From the NCBI GenBank assembly GCA_018993155.1, contig JAGKSX010000094.1, positions 1 to 54,354 on the forward strand: a stretch of DNA of 54,354 nucleotides, in the 5' to 3' direction. Under the pieces are notes generated by a model, which was not told the origin of the DNA, ran no database searches, and saw only the letters and a program-made list of their open reading frames with translations. The position numbers and the translations under genes were made by a program. This document shows positions 33,978 through 45,055 of this stretch, piece by piece (the stretch's first letter is position 1; each line of letters starts with the position of its first letter). The DNA comes from Hydrogenophaga sp. Its GTDB lineage: Bacteria > Pseudomonadota > Gammaproteobacteria > Burkholderiales > Burkholderiaceae_C.

Positions 33978-35359
33978 CGGCGCAGGACGGTCTGCCGTCT
34001 CCCCAGCGCGGCAAGGCCGTGCTGGTGATCGTGCTCGGCATCGCCATGTCGGTGATGGACGGCAGCATCGTCAACCTCGCGCTGCCCGGCATCGCGCGCC
34101 AGCTCCAGGCCGAGGCCTCGCAGGCGATCTGGGTGGTCAATGCCTACCAGATCGCTTCGCTGGTGATGCTGCTGCCCCTGGCCGCATTGGGCGACCGGCT
34201 GGGCTACCGCCGCGTCTACCTGGTGGGCATGCTGCTGTTCGTGCTGTCCTCGGTGGCCGCCATGCTGGCGGATTCGCTGGCCATGCTCACCGCCGCGCGG
34301 GCGCTGCAAGGGCTGGGCGCTGCCGGCATCATGAGCGTGAACACCGCGCTCGTGCGCCTGGTCTACCCGAGTTCGCGCCTGGGGCGCGGCATCGCGCTCA
34401 ATTCGATGGTGGTGGCCACCTCCACCATGGCTGGCCCGGCGGTGGCGGCGGCCATCCTGTCGGTGGCGTCGTGGCCCTGGCTGTTCGCGCTGAACCTGCC
34501 GCTGGGCCTGCTCACGCTGTGGATGGGGCGGCGCGCGCTGCCCTACAACCCCACGCGCGCCGAGGCCGCGCCCCAGTTCTCGCTGATCGACGTGGCACTC
34601 AACGTGCTCATGTTCACGCTGGTCTTCGTCGGCGCCGATTACCTGGGCGTGCGCAGCGGCGCGGCGCACAGCGCCCCGGTGCTGGGCTGGGCCTTGCTGG
34701 CCGCCGGGGTGGTGGTGGGGTTGGCCTACCTGCGCCGCCAGCGGCGGCTGACGGCGCCCCTGTTTCCGCTGGACCTGCTGCGCATTCCGGTGTTCGCGCT
34801 GTCCATGGGTTCGTCGCTCGGGGCCTTCTGCGCGCAGATGCTGGCCTTCCTCAGCCTGCCGTTCCTGCTGCTGGAAGTGCAGGGCCGCTCGCACATGGAC
34901 GCGGGCCTGATCATGACGGCCTGGCCGCTGGCCACCGTGGTCGTGGCGCCGATCGCCGGCCGCCTGATCGGCCGTTACCCCGCGGGCTGGCTGGGCGGCA
35001 TCGGCATGGTGGTGTTCGCCACCGGCCTGCTGCTGGTGGGCCTGCGGCCCGACCACGCCACCAGCTTCGAGATGGGTTGGCGCCTGGCCTTGTGCGGCGC
35101 GGGTTTCGCGCTGTTCCAGTCGCCCAACAACCACACCATCGTGACCACCGCGCCGGTGCATCGCAGCGGCGCGGCCAGCGGCATGCTGGGCACGGCGCGG
35201 CTCACGGGGCAGACGCTGGGCGCGGTGATTCTGGCGGCCATCTTCGCAGTCTGGAACCAGCATGACGGCCGGGCCGAAACGATCGCGCTGTGCCTGGCGG
35301 CGGGCTGCGCGCTGCTGGCCGGGCTGAGCAGCTCACTTCGTGTGAGAGCCACCCGCTAA
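33974..35359 (+). CDS. MFS transporter, DHA2 (EmrB/QacA-like) type
   Basis: 461 residues starting at a GTG that overlaps the preceding stop. About 14 hydrophobic helices; the DHA2 signature is AMSVMDGSIVNLALPGIARQ in helix 1, then WVVNAYQIASLVMLLPLAAL with motif A GDRLGYRRVY. The protein is somewhat shorter than EmrB. Its 3' end overlaps the convergent DUF72 gene by 27 bases. Co-translation with a Bcr/CflA exporter suggests joint expression, but not a shared substrate. Confidence 0.9.
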   Translation: MTAQDGLPSPQRGKAVLVIVLGIAMSVMDGSIVNLALPGIARQLQAEASQAIWVVNAYQIASLVMLLPLAALGDRLGYRRVYLVGMLLFVLSSVAAMLADSLAMLTAARALQGLGAAGIMSVNTALVRLVYPSSRLGRGIALNSMVVATSTMAGPAVAAAILSVASWPWLFALNLPLGLLTLWMGRRALPYNPTRAEAAPQFSLIDVALNVLMFTLVFVGADYLGVRSGAAHSAPVLGWALLAAGVVVGLAYLRRQRRLTAPLFPLDLLRIPVFALSMGSSLGAFCAQMLAFLSLPFLLLEVQGRSHMDAGLIMTAWPLATVVVAPIAGRLIGRYPAGWLGGIGMVVFATGLLLVGLRPDHATSFEMGWRLALCGAGFALFQSPNNHTIVTTAPVHRSGAASGMLGTARLTGQTLGAVILAAIFAVWNQHDGRAETIALCLAAGCALLAGLSSSLRVRATR

Positions 35360-36394
35360 TCCTTCGGCCAGGGCCCGCACCGACAGCGGTGCGCAGCCCT
35401 CGGCCTTGTTGCTGATGGTGACAAAGACGTTCTGGCCGGCGCCCGCGATGCCGGCCATGGTGCGCACCAGCAGCTCGCGCGTGTCCTGGTCCACGTCGTG
35501 GAGGCGGTCGTAGGGGCTGTACTCGCGCTGGGCGTCTTCGTAGCCGTAGGCGCCGTGCAGCGGATTGAGGTTCCAGCGGCAGACCATGGGGCCGGGCCAG
35601 AGCATGCGCAGCAGGGGCAGCTGCTGCTCCAGGCGGGGCATCTTGGCGTGCAGGCACAAGCACCAGGTGGCGCCGGTTTCACGCAGAACGGCGGCGAGCT
35701 CGTGCACGAAGGGTTCATCCAGCCACTGCGGGTCTCGCACCTCCACCGCCAGCACGCCGTCGGGCGCGGTGGGTGCCAGCGGCGGCTGGGCCAGCAGCAG
35801 CTTGCGCAGCCGCTGCAGCACCAGCGGCAGGTTGTGCAGCAGGTGCCGGGGCAGGGGGCTGAGCTGGAACACCAGCGCGCCCACCTTGTGGCCCAGGCCC
35901 GCGAGCGAGGGCGCCACGAAGTCCTGCGTGGCCAGCGCGGGATCGAGGAAGGCCGGGTTGGGTTGCAGGCCCCGGCCGTCCTCGCCACGCACCAGTGCGT
36001 CCGTCACGTGGCTGGGCGCCTTCACGACGAAGCGGAAGTCGTCCGGTACCTGGGCGGCGTAGCGTGCGTACTGGTCTTGTGTGAGGGGGCGGTAGAAGCT
36101 GCGGTCCACGCTCACCGAGCGCATCAGCGGGTGCTGGCCGTAGGCGCGCAGGCCTTCCTTGGACAGCAGGGTTTCGGGGTATTCGGTGTCCCACACCAGG
36201 CCGGCCCAACCGGGGTAGGTCCAGGACGAGCTGCCCAGCCGCACGCGAGCGGGCAGGGCGGCAGCCAGTGCCTGCAGCACCGGATCGGGCGGCGCGGGAT
36301 TCACCCGGCCCAGGCTTTTGCGCGCGGCCGGGGCGGGTGAGGGCGCCGAGGGCGCGGGAGGAGGAGGCGGGTCGCCGAAGAGGTCGTCTTGCAT
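35333..36394 (-). CDS. DUF72 TIM-barrel protein (YecE-like)
   Basis: 353 residues. After a Pro/Ala-rich N-terminal tail of about 45 residues it matches DUF72: RLGSSSWTYPGWAGLVW, SVSVDRSFYRPLTQDQYARY, FVVKAPSHVTD, LAVEVRDPQWLDE and the C-terminal VTISNKAEGCAPL. The fold is TIM-barrel-like; the reaction is unknown in the family. It is divergent from tex and convergent with the MFS gene. Confidence 0.9.
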   Translation of the reverse strand: MQDDLFGDPPPPPAPSAPSPAPAARKSLGRVNPAPPDPVLQALAAALPARVRLGSSSWTYPGWAGLVWDTEYPETLLSKEGLRAYGQHPLMRSVSVDRSFYRPLTQDQYARYAAQVPDDFRFVVKAPSHVTDALVRGEDGRGLQPNPAFLDPALATQDFVAPSLAGLGHKVGALVFQLSPLPRHLLHNLPLVLQRLRKLLLAQPPLAPTAPDGVLAVEVRDPQWLDEPFVHELAAVLRETGATWCLCLHAKMPRLEQQLPLLRMLWPGPMVCRWNLNPLHGAYGYEDAQREYSPYDRLHDVDQDTRELLVRTMAGIAGAGQNVFVTISNKAEGCAPLSVRALAEGLAGGSHTK

Positions 36395-36491
36395 GGTGGA
36401 AACGGGTCAGGCGCCTACCACAAACAGCGCCCATGGTAGCCCCAACGGCTGTGGCAAACTCGCGCGCTTCTTGTTTTCACATCGACGGTGC

Positions 36492-38864
<2,373 letters not shown>

Positions 38865-38897
38865 GCCCGCGCCGGGGCCCGGTCGGGCAGGGGCGAC

Positions 38898-38925
38898 AGA
38901 CTTGAGGCCCACCGGCCTCAAGTCT
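38898..38925 (+). terminator. Perfect 12-bp hairpin after tex
   Basis: AGACTTGAGGCC (38898-38909) pairs perfectly with GGCCTCAAGTCT (38914-38925) around the loop CACC. It lies 33 bases after the tex stop. The following TCGGTTGAG is only weakly T-rich. It probably terminates tex transcription ahead of the HDOD genes. Confidence 0.65.
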
Positions 38926-38993
38926 TCGGTTGAGTCGCCGATAAGGAGGGAAATCGGAAATCCTTCTGCACGCACGGCCTTCACCACCACCCC

Positions 38994-39821
38994 ATGGAAC
39001 TCGAAGCCCTCCTGAACTACCCGCGCGCATTGCCCGCGATGTCGCGCACCGTCTCGGACCTGCTGGCCGAGATGAACAAGGAAGACCCCAGCCCCAAACG
39101 CGTCGCCAGCCTGGTGGCGCACGATCCCGCGCTCACCACCCGCGTGCTGCGCCTGTCGAATTCGGCCTTCTTCCGCGTCAGCCGCCAGATCGGCAGCGCC
39201 GAGGAGGCCGTGGCCCTGCTGGGCATGACCCATGTGCGTTCGCTGGTGATGGCCGCGGCGCTGGGCTCAAGCTTCAAGAACGTGCCGGGCGTGGACATGG
39301 TCCAGTTCTGGCGCTACAGCCTGCGGGTGGCCGACATCTCGCGCTCGCTCTCCAGCCTGCTGCGCCAGAACGAGGGCAATGCCTTCACCGCCGGTCTGGT
39401 GCACGCCATCGGCGACCTGATCATGCACATCGCGATGCCTGACCTGATCGGCCCCATCGACATGGGCACGCCGCCGCTGGACCTGCGCCGCGCCGAGGTG
39501 GAGCGCTCGGTGCTGGGCTATACCTACGCCGAGGTCGGCGCAGGCATGGCCGAGAAGTGGCAGTTCCCCACCACCATCGTCTCCGCGCTCAGGCACCAGA
39601 CCGCGCCGTTCGATGGCGAGGTGTACGACGCGCTCGGTGGCGTGCTTCACCTGGCGTCCTGGCGCGCCCGCGCCGAGGAAATCCAGCTCGACGAAGCCGG
39701 CCTGGTGGCCACCTTCCCCGACATGATCGGCCTCACGCTGGGCCTGGACCTGGACAGCGTGCTGGGCAAGGATCCCACGGAATGGTCATTCAGCCAGGCC
39801 CTCAGCGCCTTCATTGACTGA
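38994..39821 (+). CDS. HDOD-domain signalling protein, first of tandem pair
   Basis: 275 residues, almost entirely one HDOD domain: LPAMSRTVSDLLAEMN, VAHDPALTTRVLRLSNSAFF, AFTAGLVHAIGDLIM and YAEVGAGMAEKWQFP are family features. HDOD proteins resemble HD hydrolases but usually lack the full metal site and act in signal transduction. No other domain is attached. Its neighbour at 39904 is a paralogue with the same layout, pointing to a local duplication. Confidence 0.9.
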   Translation: MELEALLNYPRALPAMSRTVSDLLAEMNKEDPSPKRVASLVAHDPALTTRVLRLSNSAFFRVSRQIGSAEEAVALLGMTHVRSLVMAAALGSSFKNVPGVDMVQFWRYSLRVADISRSLSSLLRQNEGNAFTAGLVHAIGDLIMHIAMPDLIGPIDMGTPPLDLRRAEVERSVLGYTYAEVGAGMAEKWQFPTTIVSALRHQTAPFDGEVYDALGGVLHLASWRARAEEIQLDEAGLVATFPDMIGLTLGLDLDSVLGKDPTEWSFSQALSAFID

Positions 39822-39835
39822 AAAGTTCTAAAGTG

Positions 39836-39851
39836 CGTCGCCTTTGCGACG
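39836..39851 (+). terminator. Short hairpin between the HDOD genes
   Basis: CGTCGC (39836-39841) pairs with GCGACG (39846-39851) across CTTT. It lies 15 bases after the first HDOD stop and has no T-run, so it is a weak terminator or processing stem at best. Confidence 0.35.
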
Positions 39852-39903
39852 ATGACACAGGGACAACTTTCTTGCAGTCACGTCTCAGCAAAGGCAGGTC
39901 ACC

Positions 39904-40737
39904 ATGCAACTCGAAAAGCTCCTCAAGCAACCGAATGCACTCCCGTCTGCGCCCAAGGTCGTGCGCAAGCTGATCGAGACCTTCGACAAGGAAGATGTCG
40001 ACGCCATGCTGGCGGCCTCGCTGATCGAAGACGATCCGGTGCTGACCGCCAAGCTGCTCAAGACCGCCAACTCCGCCTTCTTCGGCCTGCACCGCTCGGT
40101 GAGCAATGCCCGCGACGCGATCAATGTGCTGGGCCTCATCAAGGTGCGCGCGCTGGTGATTGCGGCTTCGCTCGGCGAGGGTTTCCACACCGTGGGGGGC
40201 GTCAACCTCAACCAGTTCTGGCGCTACAGCCTCAACACCGCCAATCTTTCGCGCTACATCGCGCTGCCGATCAAGATGGACGAGAACACCGCGTTCACGG
40301 CCGGCCTGATCCACGGCATCGGTGAGCTCGTCATGCACGTGGGCATGCCCGAGGCCATGATCGATCTCGACCGCAGCGTGCCCATGCTCGACCTCAAGCG
40401 CGCCAAGGCCGAACGCGGCCTGTTCGGCTACAGCTACGCCGAGGTGGGGGCCGCGCTGGCCCGCGAATGGCACTTCCCCAAGCGCATGATCAACGCGATC
40501 CTGCACCAGACCGCGCCGTTCGACAACGACGTGTACGAGCCCATCGCCGGCGTGATCCACATCGGTTCTTGGCGCGCTCGCGCGGAAGAGCAGCAGATGC
40601 GTTCGGAGCTGCTGATCAACACCTACCCGGACCCGGTGGGCCTGGTGCTCGGCATCGACCCCGACACCGTGGTGGCCGAAGAGATCCCGTCGATCTCGCG
40701 CCACTCGGAAGTCACCGAGGCGTCCGAGCCGAACTGA
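39904..40737 (+). CDS. HDOD-domain signalling protein, second of tandem pair
   Basis: 277 residues with the same architecture as the preceding gene: LPSAPKVVRKLIETF, IEDDPVLTAKLLKTANSAFF, AFTAGLIHGIGELVMHVGMP and YAEVGAALAREWHFP. Identity to its neighbour is evident along the whole length (for example QFWRYSL and HQTAPFD occur in both), consistent with a tandem duplication followed by divergence. Output and partners are unknown. AAAGGCAGG lies upstream of the ATG. Confidence 0.9.
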   Translation: MQLEKLLKQPNALPSAPKVVRKLIETFDKEDVDAMLAASLIEDDPVLTAKLLKTANSAFFGLHRSVSNARDAINVLGLIKVRALVIAASLGEGFHTVGGVNLNQFWRYSLNTANLSRYIALPIKMDENTAFTAGLIHGIGELVMHVGMPEAMIDLDRSVPMLDLKRAKAERGLFGYSYAEVGAALAREWHFPKRMINAILHQTAPFDNDVYEPIAGVIHIGSWRARAEEQQMRSELLINTYPDPVGLVLGIDPDTVVAEEIPSISRHSEVTEASEPN

Positions 40738-40777
40738 TCTTTTTGAACCTAAGGGGCTGCGCGACAATCGCAGCCCT

Positions 40778-41872
40778 ATGTCCGCGCTCCGTTTCTACGC
40801 CGGCCCCACGGCCCGGCGGCACATCGAACAACACGGCCTGCGTCCCCACGACGTCGGCATCATCCCCGCCGCAGCGGGCGGCCCCAAGGGCCTGATCCTC
40901 GGCCCCATCGACCGCTTCCTGTTCGGGGAGTGGCTGCCGCGCAGCCAGCAGCCTGTGCACCTCGTCGGTGCGTCCATCGGCGCCTGGCGCATGGCCACGG
41001 CCTGCCTGGGCAACCCCGTGGACGCCTTCGAGCGACTCGAACGCGACTACATCGCCCAGCACTACGAGCTGCCGCCCGGGCAGAAGCGAGCCACGGCCAG
41101 CCAGATCAGCCAGCGCTTCGGCGAGAACCTGCAGCTGTTCTACGGCGGCCGGGTGGAGGAAGCGCTGCACCACCCCCGGTACCGTTTGCACATCGTCACC
41201 TCGCGCGGGCGGTTGCTGCTGCGGCACGAGGGCCACCTGCGCACGCCGCTGGGCTACCTGGGCGCCTTCACCGCCAACGCCTTGCACCGCAAGGCCCTGG
41301 GCGCGTGGCTGGAGAGGGTGGTGTTCTCGTCCGTGCCCGAGGGTTCGGGCGGCGTGAGTCCGCTGCCGTTCGGCACGCTCGATTACCGCACGCGGCAGGT
41401 GCCGATGTTCGCCGACAACTTCATGGACGCGCTGCAGGCGAGCTGCTCGATCCCGTTCATGCTGCGCCCAGTGCGCAACATCGCGGGCGCGCCACCCGGC
41501 ACCTACTGGGATGGTGGTCTCACCGACTACCACCTGCACCTGCAGTACCAGCCGCCGGCGGCGTCGCCCATCGTGCTGTACCCCCACTTCCAGAAGGCGG
41601 TGGTACCGGGATGGCTCGACAAGGCCTGGAAAGGCCGGCACCGCAGCAGCCCGGCGCTGGACGCGATGCTGGTGATCGCCCCCGATCCCGACTGGGTGAA
41701 ACAGCTGCCCAACGGCAAGCTGCCCGACCGGGACGACTTCAGCCGCTACGGGCAGGACCTGCCGGCGCGCATGAAAGCCTGGAACGGCGCCACCGGTGCG
41801 GCCCGCCAGTTGGCCGACGAGTTCGCCGAGTGGGTGGAGAAGCCCGACCTCTCGCGCATCGACCCGCTCTAG
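40778..41872 (+). CDS. Patatin-like phospholipase
   Basis: 364 residues. It has a Gly-rich oxyanion stretch AAAGGPKGL (~31-39), nucleophile elbow GASIG with Ser66, and the catalytic Asp in TYWDGGLTDYH. This Ser-Asp dyad layout is that of patatin-like lipid acyl hydrolases. No signal peptide is seen, so it is probably cytosolic. No Shine-Dalgarno precedes the ATG; GACAAT lies 9 bases upstream, compatible with a very short leader. Confidence 0.85.
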   Translation: MSALRFYAGPTARRHIEQHGLRPHDVGIIPAAAGGPKGLILGPIDRFLFGEWLPRSQQPVHLVGASIGAWRMATACLGNPVDAFERLERDYIAQHYELPPGQKRATASQISQRFGENLQLFYGGRVEEALHHPRYRLHIVTSRGRLLLRHEGHLRTPLGYLGAFTANALHRKALGAWLERVVFSSVPEGSGGVSPLPFGTLDYRTRQVPMFADNFMDALQASCSIPFMLRPVRNIAGAPPGTYWDGGLTDYHLHLQYQPPAASPIVLYPHFQKAVVPGWLDKAWKGRHRSSPALDAMLVIAPDPDWVKQLPNGKLPDRDDFSRYGQDLPARMKAWNGATGAARQLADEFAEWVEKPDLSRIDPL

Positions 41873-41887
41873 GGAGCGCGGGATAAT
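41859..41887 (+). promoter_or_regulatory. Promoter of trhO, probably leaderless
   Basis: TCGACC (41859-41864) and GATAAT (41882-41887) are separated by 17 bases; the -10 box matches consensus at 5 of 6 positions. The trhO ATG begins 6 bases after the -10 box, where transcription should start, and no ribosome-binding site fits between. The -35 box lies within the last codons of the patatin gene. Confidence 0.55.
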
Positions 41888-41893
41888 CCCCCC

Positions 41894-42826
41894 ATGCCTG
41901 CCTATCTCACCGCCGCCCTGTACCAGTTCGTCGACCTGCCGGACCACGCCGACCTGCGCGAGCCGCTGCTGGCGTGCTGCGAGGCCCATGGCGTCAAGGG
42001 CACGCTGCTGCTGGCGCGCGAGGGCATCAACGGCACCATCGCGGGGCCGGAAGAAGGTGTGCTGGCGGTGCTCGCCCACCTGCGCGCCGACCCGCGCCTG
42101 GCGCAACTGCCACACAAGACCTCGTGGAGCGACCACCCGCCGTTCCACCGCATGAAGGTGCGGCTGAAGAAGGAGATCGTCACGCTGCGCGTGCCCGGGC
42201 TGGACCCGAACCAGACCGTGGGCCAGTACGTGAAGCCGCAGGACTGGAACGCCTTGCTGGCCGACCCGGACGTGGTGCTGATCGATACGCGCAACGACTA
42301 CGAGGTGGCGATCGGCACCTTCCAGGGCGCGATCAACCCGAACATCAGGACCTTCACCGAATTGCCGGCCTGGCTGGACGCACAACCGGCCTTGCAGGCC
42401 GAAGGCCGCAAGCCCAAGGTGGCCATGTTCTGCACCGGCGGCATCCGCTGCGAGAAGTCGACCGCGCTCATGAAGATGCGCGGCTTCGACGAGGTCTACC
42501 ACCTGGAAGGCGGCATCCTCAAGTACCTGGAAGAGGTGCCACCTGAGCAAAGCACCTGGCAGGGCGACTGTTTCGTGTTCGACGAACGCGTGAGCGTGGG
42601 CCACGGCCTGGTGCCCGGGCCACACGAGCTCTGCCGCTCGTGCCGCTGGCCGCTGAGCGCCGAGGACAAGGCCTCACCGCATTACGTCAGGGGCGTGAGC
42701 TGCGCGCATTGCCACGACCAGCGCAGCCCGGAAGAAAAGGCGCGCCTGGCCGAGCGCCAGCGCCAGGTGGAACTGGCCGAAGCGCGCGGCGAGGTGCACG
42801 TGGGCGCGCGCATGCCCGAAGGCTGA
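41894..42826 (+). CDS. trhO: tRNA uridine(34) hydroxylase TrhO (rhodanese-related, YceA family)
   Basis: 310 residues. The N-terminal acylphosphatase-like domain contains [15 protein letters not shown] rhodanese domain follows with [12 protein letters not shown] and the active-site loop [11 protein letters not shown] (Cys180, Cys186). A C-terminal Cys-rich part has CRSCRWPL and CAHCHDQ. The E. coli homologue makes 5-hydroxyuridine at the tRNA wobble position. The stop codon directly abuts that of the convergent alcohol dehydrogenase gene, reading TGATCA. Confidence 0.92.
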   Translation: MPAYLTAALYQFVDLPDHADLREPLLACCEAHGVKGTLLLAREGINGTIAGPEEGVLAVLAHLRADPRLAQLPHKTSWSDHPPFHRMKVRLKKEIVTLRVPGLDPNQTVGQYVKPQDWNALLADPDVVLIDTRNDYEVAIGTFQGAINPNIRTFTELPAWLDAQPALQAEGRKPKVAMFCTGGIRCEKSTALMKMRGFDEVYHLEGGILKYLEEVPPEQSTWQGDCFVFDERVSVGHGLVPGPHELCRSCRWPLSAEDKASPHYVRGVSCAHCHDQRSPEEKARLAERQRQVELAEARGEVHVGARMPEG

Positions 42827-43963
42827 TCACATCGACGCCTGGAGCATGGCGCGGTAGTCGTCCGCGCTGGCCAGGCGCGGGTTGGTCTTGTGGCAGTGGT
42901 CGGCCAGCGCGCCTTCGATCACGCGGTCGAACAGGTCGGGCGTGACGCCCATGGCCGCCAAGCCACTGGGCAGGCCCAGGCGAGCGCTCATGTCCTTGAC
43001 GGCCTCGGGCACGTCGCTGCCGCTGGCGAGACCCATGGCGTGGGCCATGCGTTGCAGGCGGTGGTCCTTCTTCATCGACTCGGCTTCGGCGTTGAAACGG
43101 ATGACGGCGGGCAGGAACACCGCGTTGAGCGTGCCGTGGTGCAGGCGAGGGTTCACGCCGCCCAGGCTGTGGCTGAGCGAATGCACACAGCCCAGCCCCT
43201 TCTGGAACGCCATCGCGCCCTGCATGGACGCGCTCATCATGTTCAGGCGGGCCTCTCGGTCCTGGCCATCTTTGGTGGCGCGCTCGATGTGCGCCCAGCC
43301 GCGCTGCAGGCCGTCGAGGCCTATGCCATCGGCCGGTGGGTTGAAGGGGGGCGCCATGAAGGTCTCCATGCAGTGGGCGATGGCGTCCATGCCCGTGGCG
43401 GCGGTGAGCATGGGCGGCAGGCCCAGCGTGAGCTCTGGGTCGAGCAGGGCGGTCCTGGGCACCAGGTGCCAGCTGTGGAAGCCCAGCTTGCGGCCGTCGT
43501 CCACGATCACGATGGCGCCGCGCGCCACTTCGCTGCCGGTGCCGGCGGTGGTGGGCACGGCGATCAGCGGCGGCACGCGGTCGGTGATCTTCGGTGAACC
43601 GCCTTCGATGGTGGCGTAGGTCTTGAGCGGGCCTTCGTGCGTGGACGCGATGGCCACGCCCTTGGCGCAGTCGATGGCGCTGCCGCCGCCGAGCGCGATC
43701 AGGCCGTCGCAGCCGGCTTGCCGGTAGACCTCGACGGCGGCGCGCACGGCCGCTTCGGTCGGGTTGGATGGCGTCTGATCGAACACCGCTGGCTGCAAGC
43801 CGGGCAGGGCCGCCAGGGTCCTGTCGAGCAGGCCCGCGGCCTTCACGCCCGCGTCGGTGACGATGAGTGGGCGGGCGATGCCGATGCGCTCACACTCCGC
43901 TTTCAACTGCGCGAGGGCGCCGAAATCGATCAGGATGTTGGTGACGTAAAGAATCTGGGCCAT
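42827..43963 (-). CDS. Iron-containing alcohol dehydrogenase
   Basis: 378 residues, group III alcohol dehydrogenase. It has the NAD-binding GLIALGGGSAIDCAKG (~89-104), PTTAGTGSEV, and metal ligands in TGMDAIAHCMETF and CVHSLSHSLGG plus the following PRLHHGTLNAVFLP. It oxidises or reduces alcohols and aldehydes; the substrate cannot be told. GGAGACAG precedes the ATG. The stop abuts that of trhO. A promoter lies 29-57 bases upstream. Confidence 0.93.
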   Translation of the reverse strand: MAQILYVTNILIDFGALAQLKAECERIGIARPLIVTDAGVKAAGLLDRTLAALPGLQPAVFDQTPSNPTEAAVRAAVEVYRQAGCDGLIALGGGSAIDCAKGVAIASTHEGPLKTYATIEGGSPKITDRVPPLIAVPTTAGTGSEVARGAIVIVDDGRKLGFHSWHLVPRTALLDPELTLGLPPMLTAATGMDAIAHCMETFMAPPFNPPADGIGLDGLQRGWAHIERATKDGQDREARLNMMSASMQGAMAFQKGLGCVHSLSHSLGGVNPRLHHGTLNAVFLPAVIRFNAEAESMKKDHRLQRMAHAMGLASGSDVPEAVKDMSARLGLPSGLAAMGVTPDLFDRVIEGALADHCHKTNPRLASADDYRAMLQASM

Positions 43964-43991
43964 GTGGGTCTGTCTCCGTGGTGCGAAGAAA

Positions 43992-44020
43992 ACTATACGG
44001 TTGACCCGGGGCCTTGCCTA
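43992..44020 (-). promoter_or_regulatory. Promoter of the iron alcohol dehydrogenase
   Basis: On the minus strand TAGGCA (44020-44015) and TATAGT (43997-43992) are 17 bases apart; the -10 matches consensus at 5 of 6 and the -35 at 4 of 6 positions. Transcription should start near 43985, giving a leader of about 22 bases with a GGAG ribosome-binding site. Confidence 0.5.
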
Positions 44021-44070
44021 TGGCGCGCTGCCCGCGCGGGTCGCGCAAAAGACAGCCACAATCGCATGCC

Positions 44071-45054
44071 ATGTCGAATGCACCCGATCCCCGCGACCTG
44101 CTCACGCCCATGATGCGTGGGGTGCTCGACCGCATCGCCCGCGCGGGGCACCCGCCGCTGCATGCGCTTCCCCCCGACAAGGCCAAGGCGGCCTACGAGG
44201 CCGGTGCCGGCGTGCTGGAGGTGCCCTCGCACCCCATGGCCCGTGTGGAAGACCTGCGCATCCCCGCACGCGATGGTGTCGACCTGCCGGCGCGCCTCTT
44301 CGCGCCCGAGTCAGGGAGCCCGCTGCCGGTGCTGCTGTACTTTCACGGCGGAGGCTTCACGGTGGGCAGTGTCACCACCCACGGGCCGCTGTGCCGCCAG
44401 CTGGCCCATCTCGCGGGCTGTGCCGTGCTCTCGGTGGACTACCGGCTCGCGCCCGAGGCGAAATTTCCGACCGCGGTGCACGATGCCTGGGACAGCCTGG
44501 CCTGGCTGCGTGAACACGCCAGCGCACTCGGACTGGATGGCAGGCGCATCGCGGTCGGTGGCGACAGCGCGGGTGGAACCCTGGCCGCGGTGACGGCGAT
44601 CGCCGCGCGCGATGCGGGCTGGCCGCTGGCCTTGCAATGCCTGTTCTACCCCGGTTGCGCGGGCCACCAGGACACGGCCAGCCACAAGACCTTCGCCCAG
44701 GGTTTCCTGCTCGAAGAAGCGGACATCCGCTATTTTTTCGGCCACTACCTGCGCGACGCGGCCGACCGGGACGACTGGCGCTTTGCCCCGCTGGACGGGG
44801 TCGACGAAAGCGGTCACCCGCGCGATCTCGACGACGTGGCGCCGGCCTGGATCGGCCTGGCCGAATGCGACCCCCTCACCGACGAGGGCGTGATGTACGC
44901 CGACCGCCTGCGCCATGCCGGCGTGGCGGTGGACCTGGAGATCTACGCCGGCGTGGTTCACGGCTTCATCAACTTCGGTCGCGCCATTCCCCAGGCCAGG
45001 ACCGCCCACCAACACGCGGCCCTGGCGCTGCGCAACGCTTTTGGAGCCGCTTGA
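44071..45054 (+). CDS. HSL-family alpha/beta hydrolase (esterase)
   Basis: 327 residues, hormone-sensitive-lipase family: oxyanion motif HGGG (92-95), nucleophile GDSAGG with Ser166, and C-terminal Asp in AECDPLTDEG and His in VVHGFINF. It hydrolyses short acyl esters. The start at 44071 (MSNAPDP) is preferred; CACAAT lies 8 bases upstream and no Shine-Dalgarno is visible. The next gene begins 1 base after the stop, so the two are co-translated. Confidence 0.9.
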   Translation: MSNAPDPRDLLTPMMRGVLDRIARAGHPPLHALPPDKAKAAYEAGAGVLEVPSHPMARVEDLRIPARDGVDLPARLFAPESGSPLPVLLYFHGGGFTVGSVTTHGPLCRQLAHLAGCAVLSVDYRLAPEAKFPTAVHDAWDSLAWLREHASALGLDGRRIAVGGDSAGGTLAAVTAIAARDAGWPLALQCLFYPGCAGHQDTASHKTFAQGFLLEEADIRYFFGHYLRDAADRDDWRFAPLDGVDESGHPRDLDDVAPAWIGLAECDPLTDEGVMYADRLRHAGVAVDLEIYAGVVHGFINFGRAIPQARTAHQHAALALRNAFGAA

Positions 45055-45055
45055 G

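Noticed and set aside
42821-42832. TGATCA at the trhO/alcohol dehydrogenase junction as a special site
   Set aside because: It is simply two convergent stop codons placed back to back.
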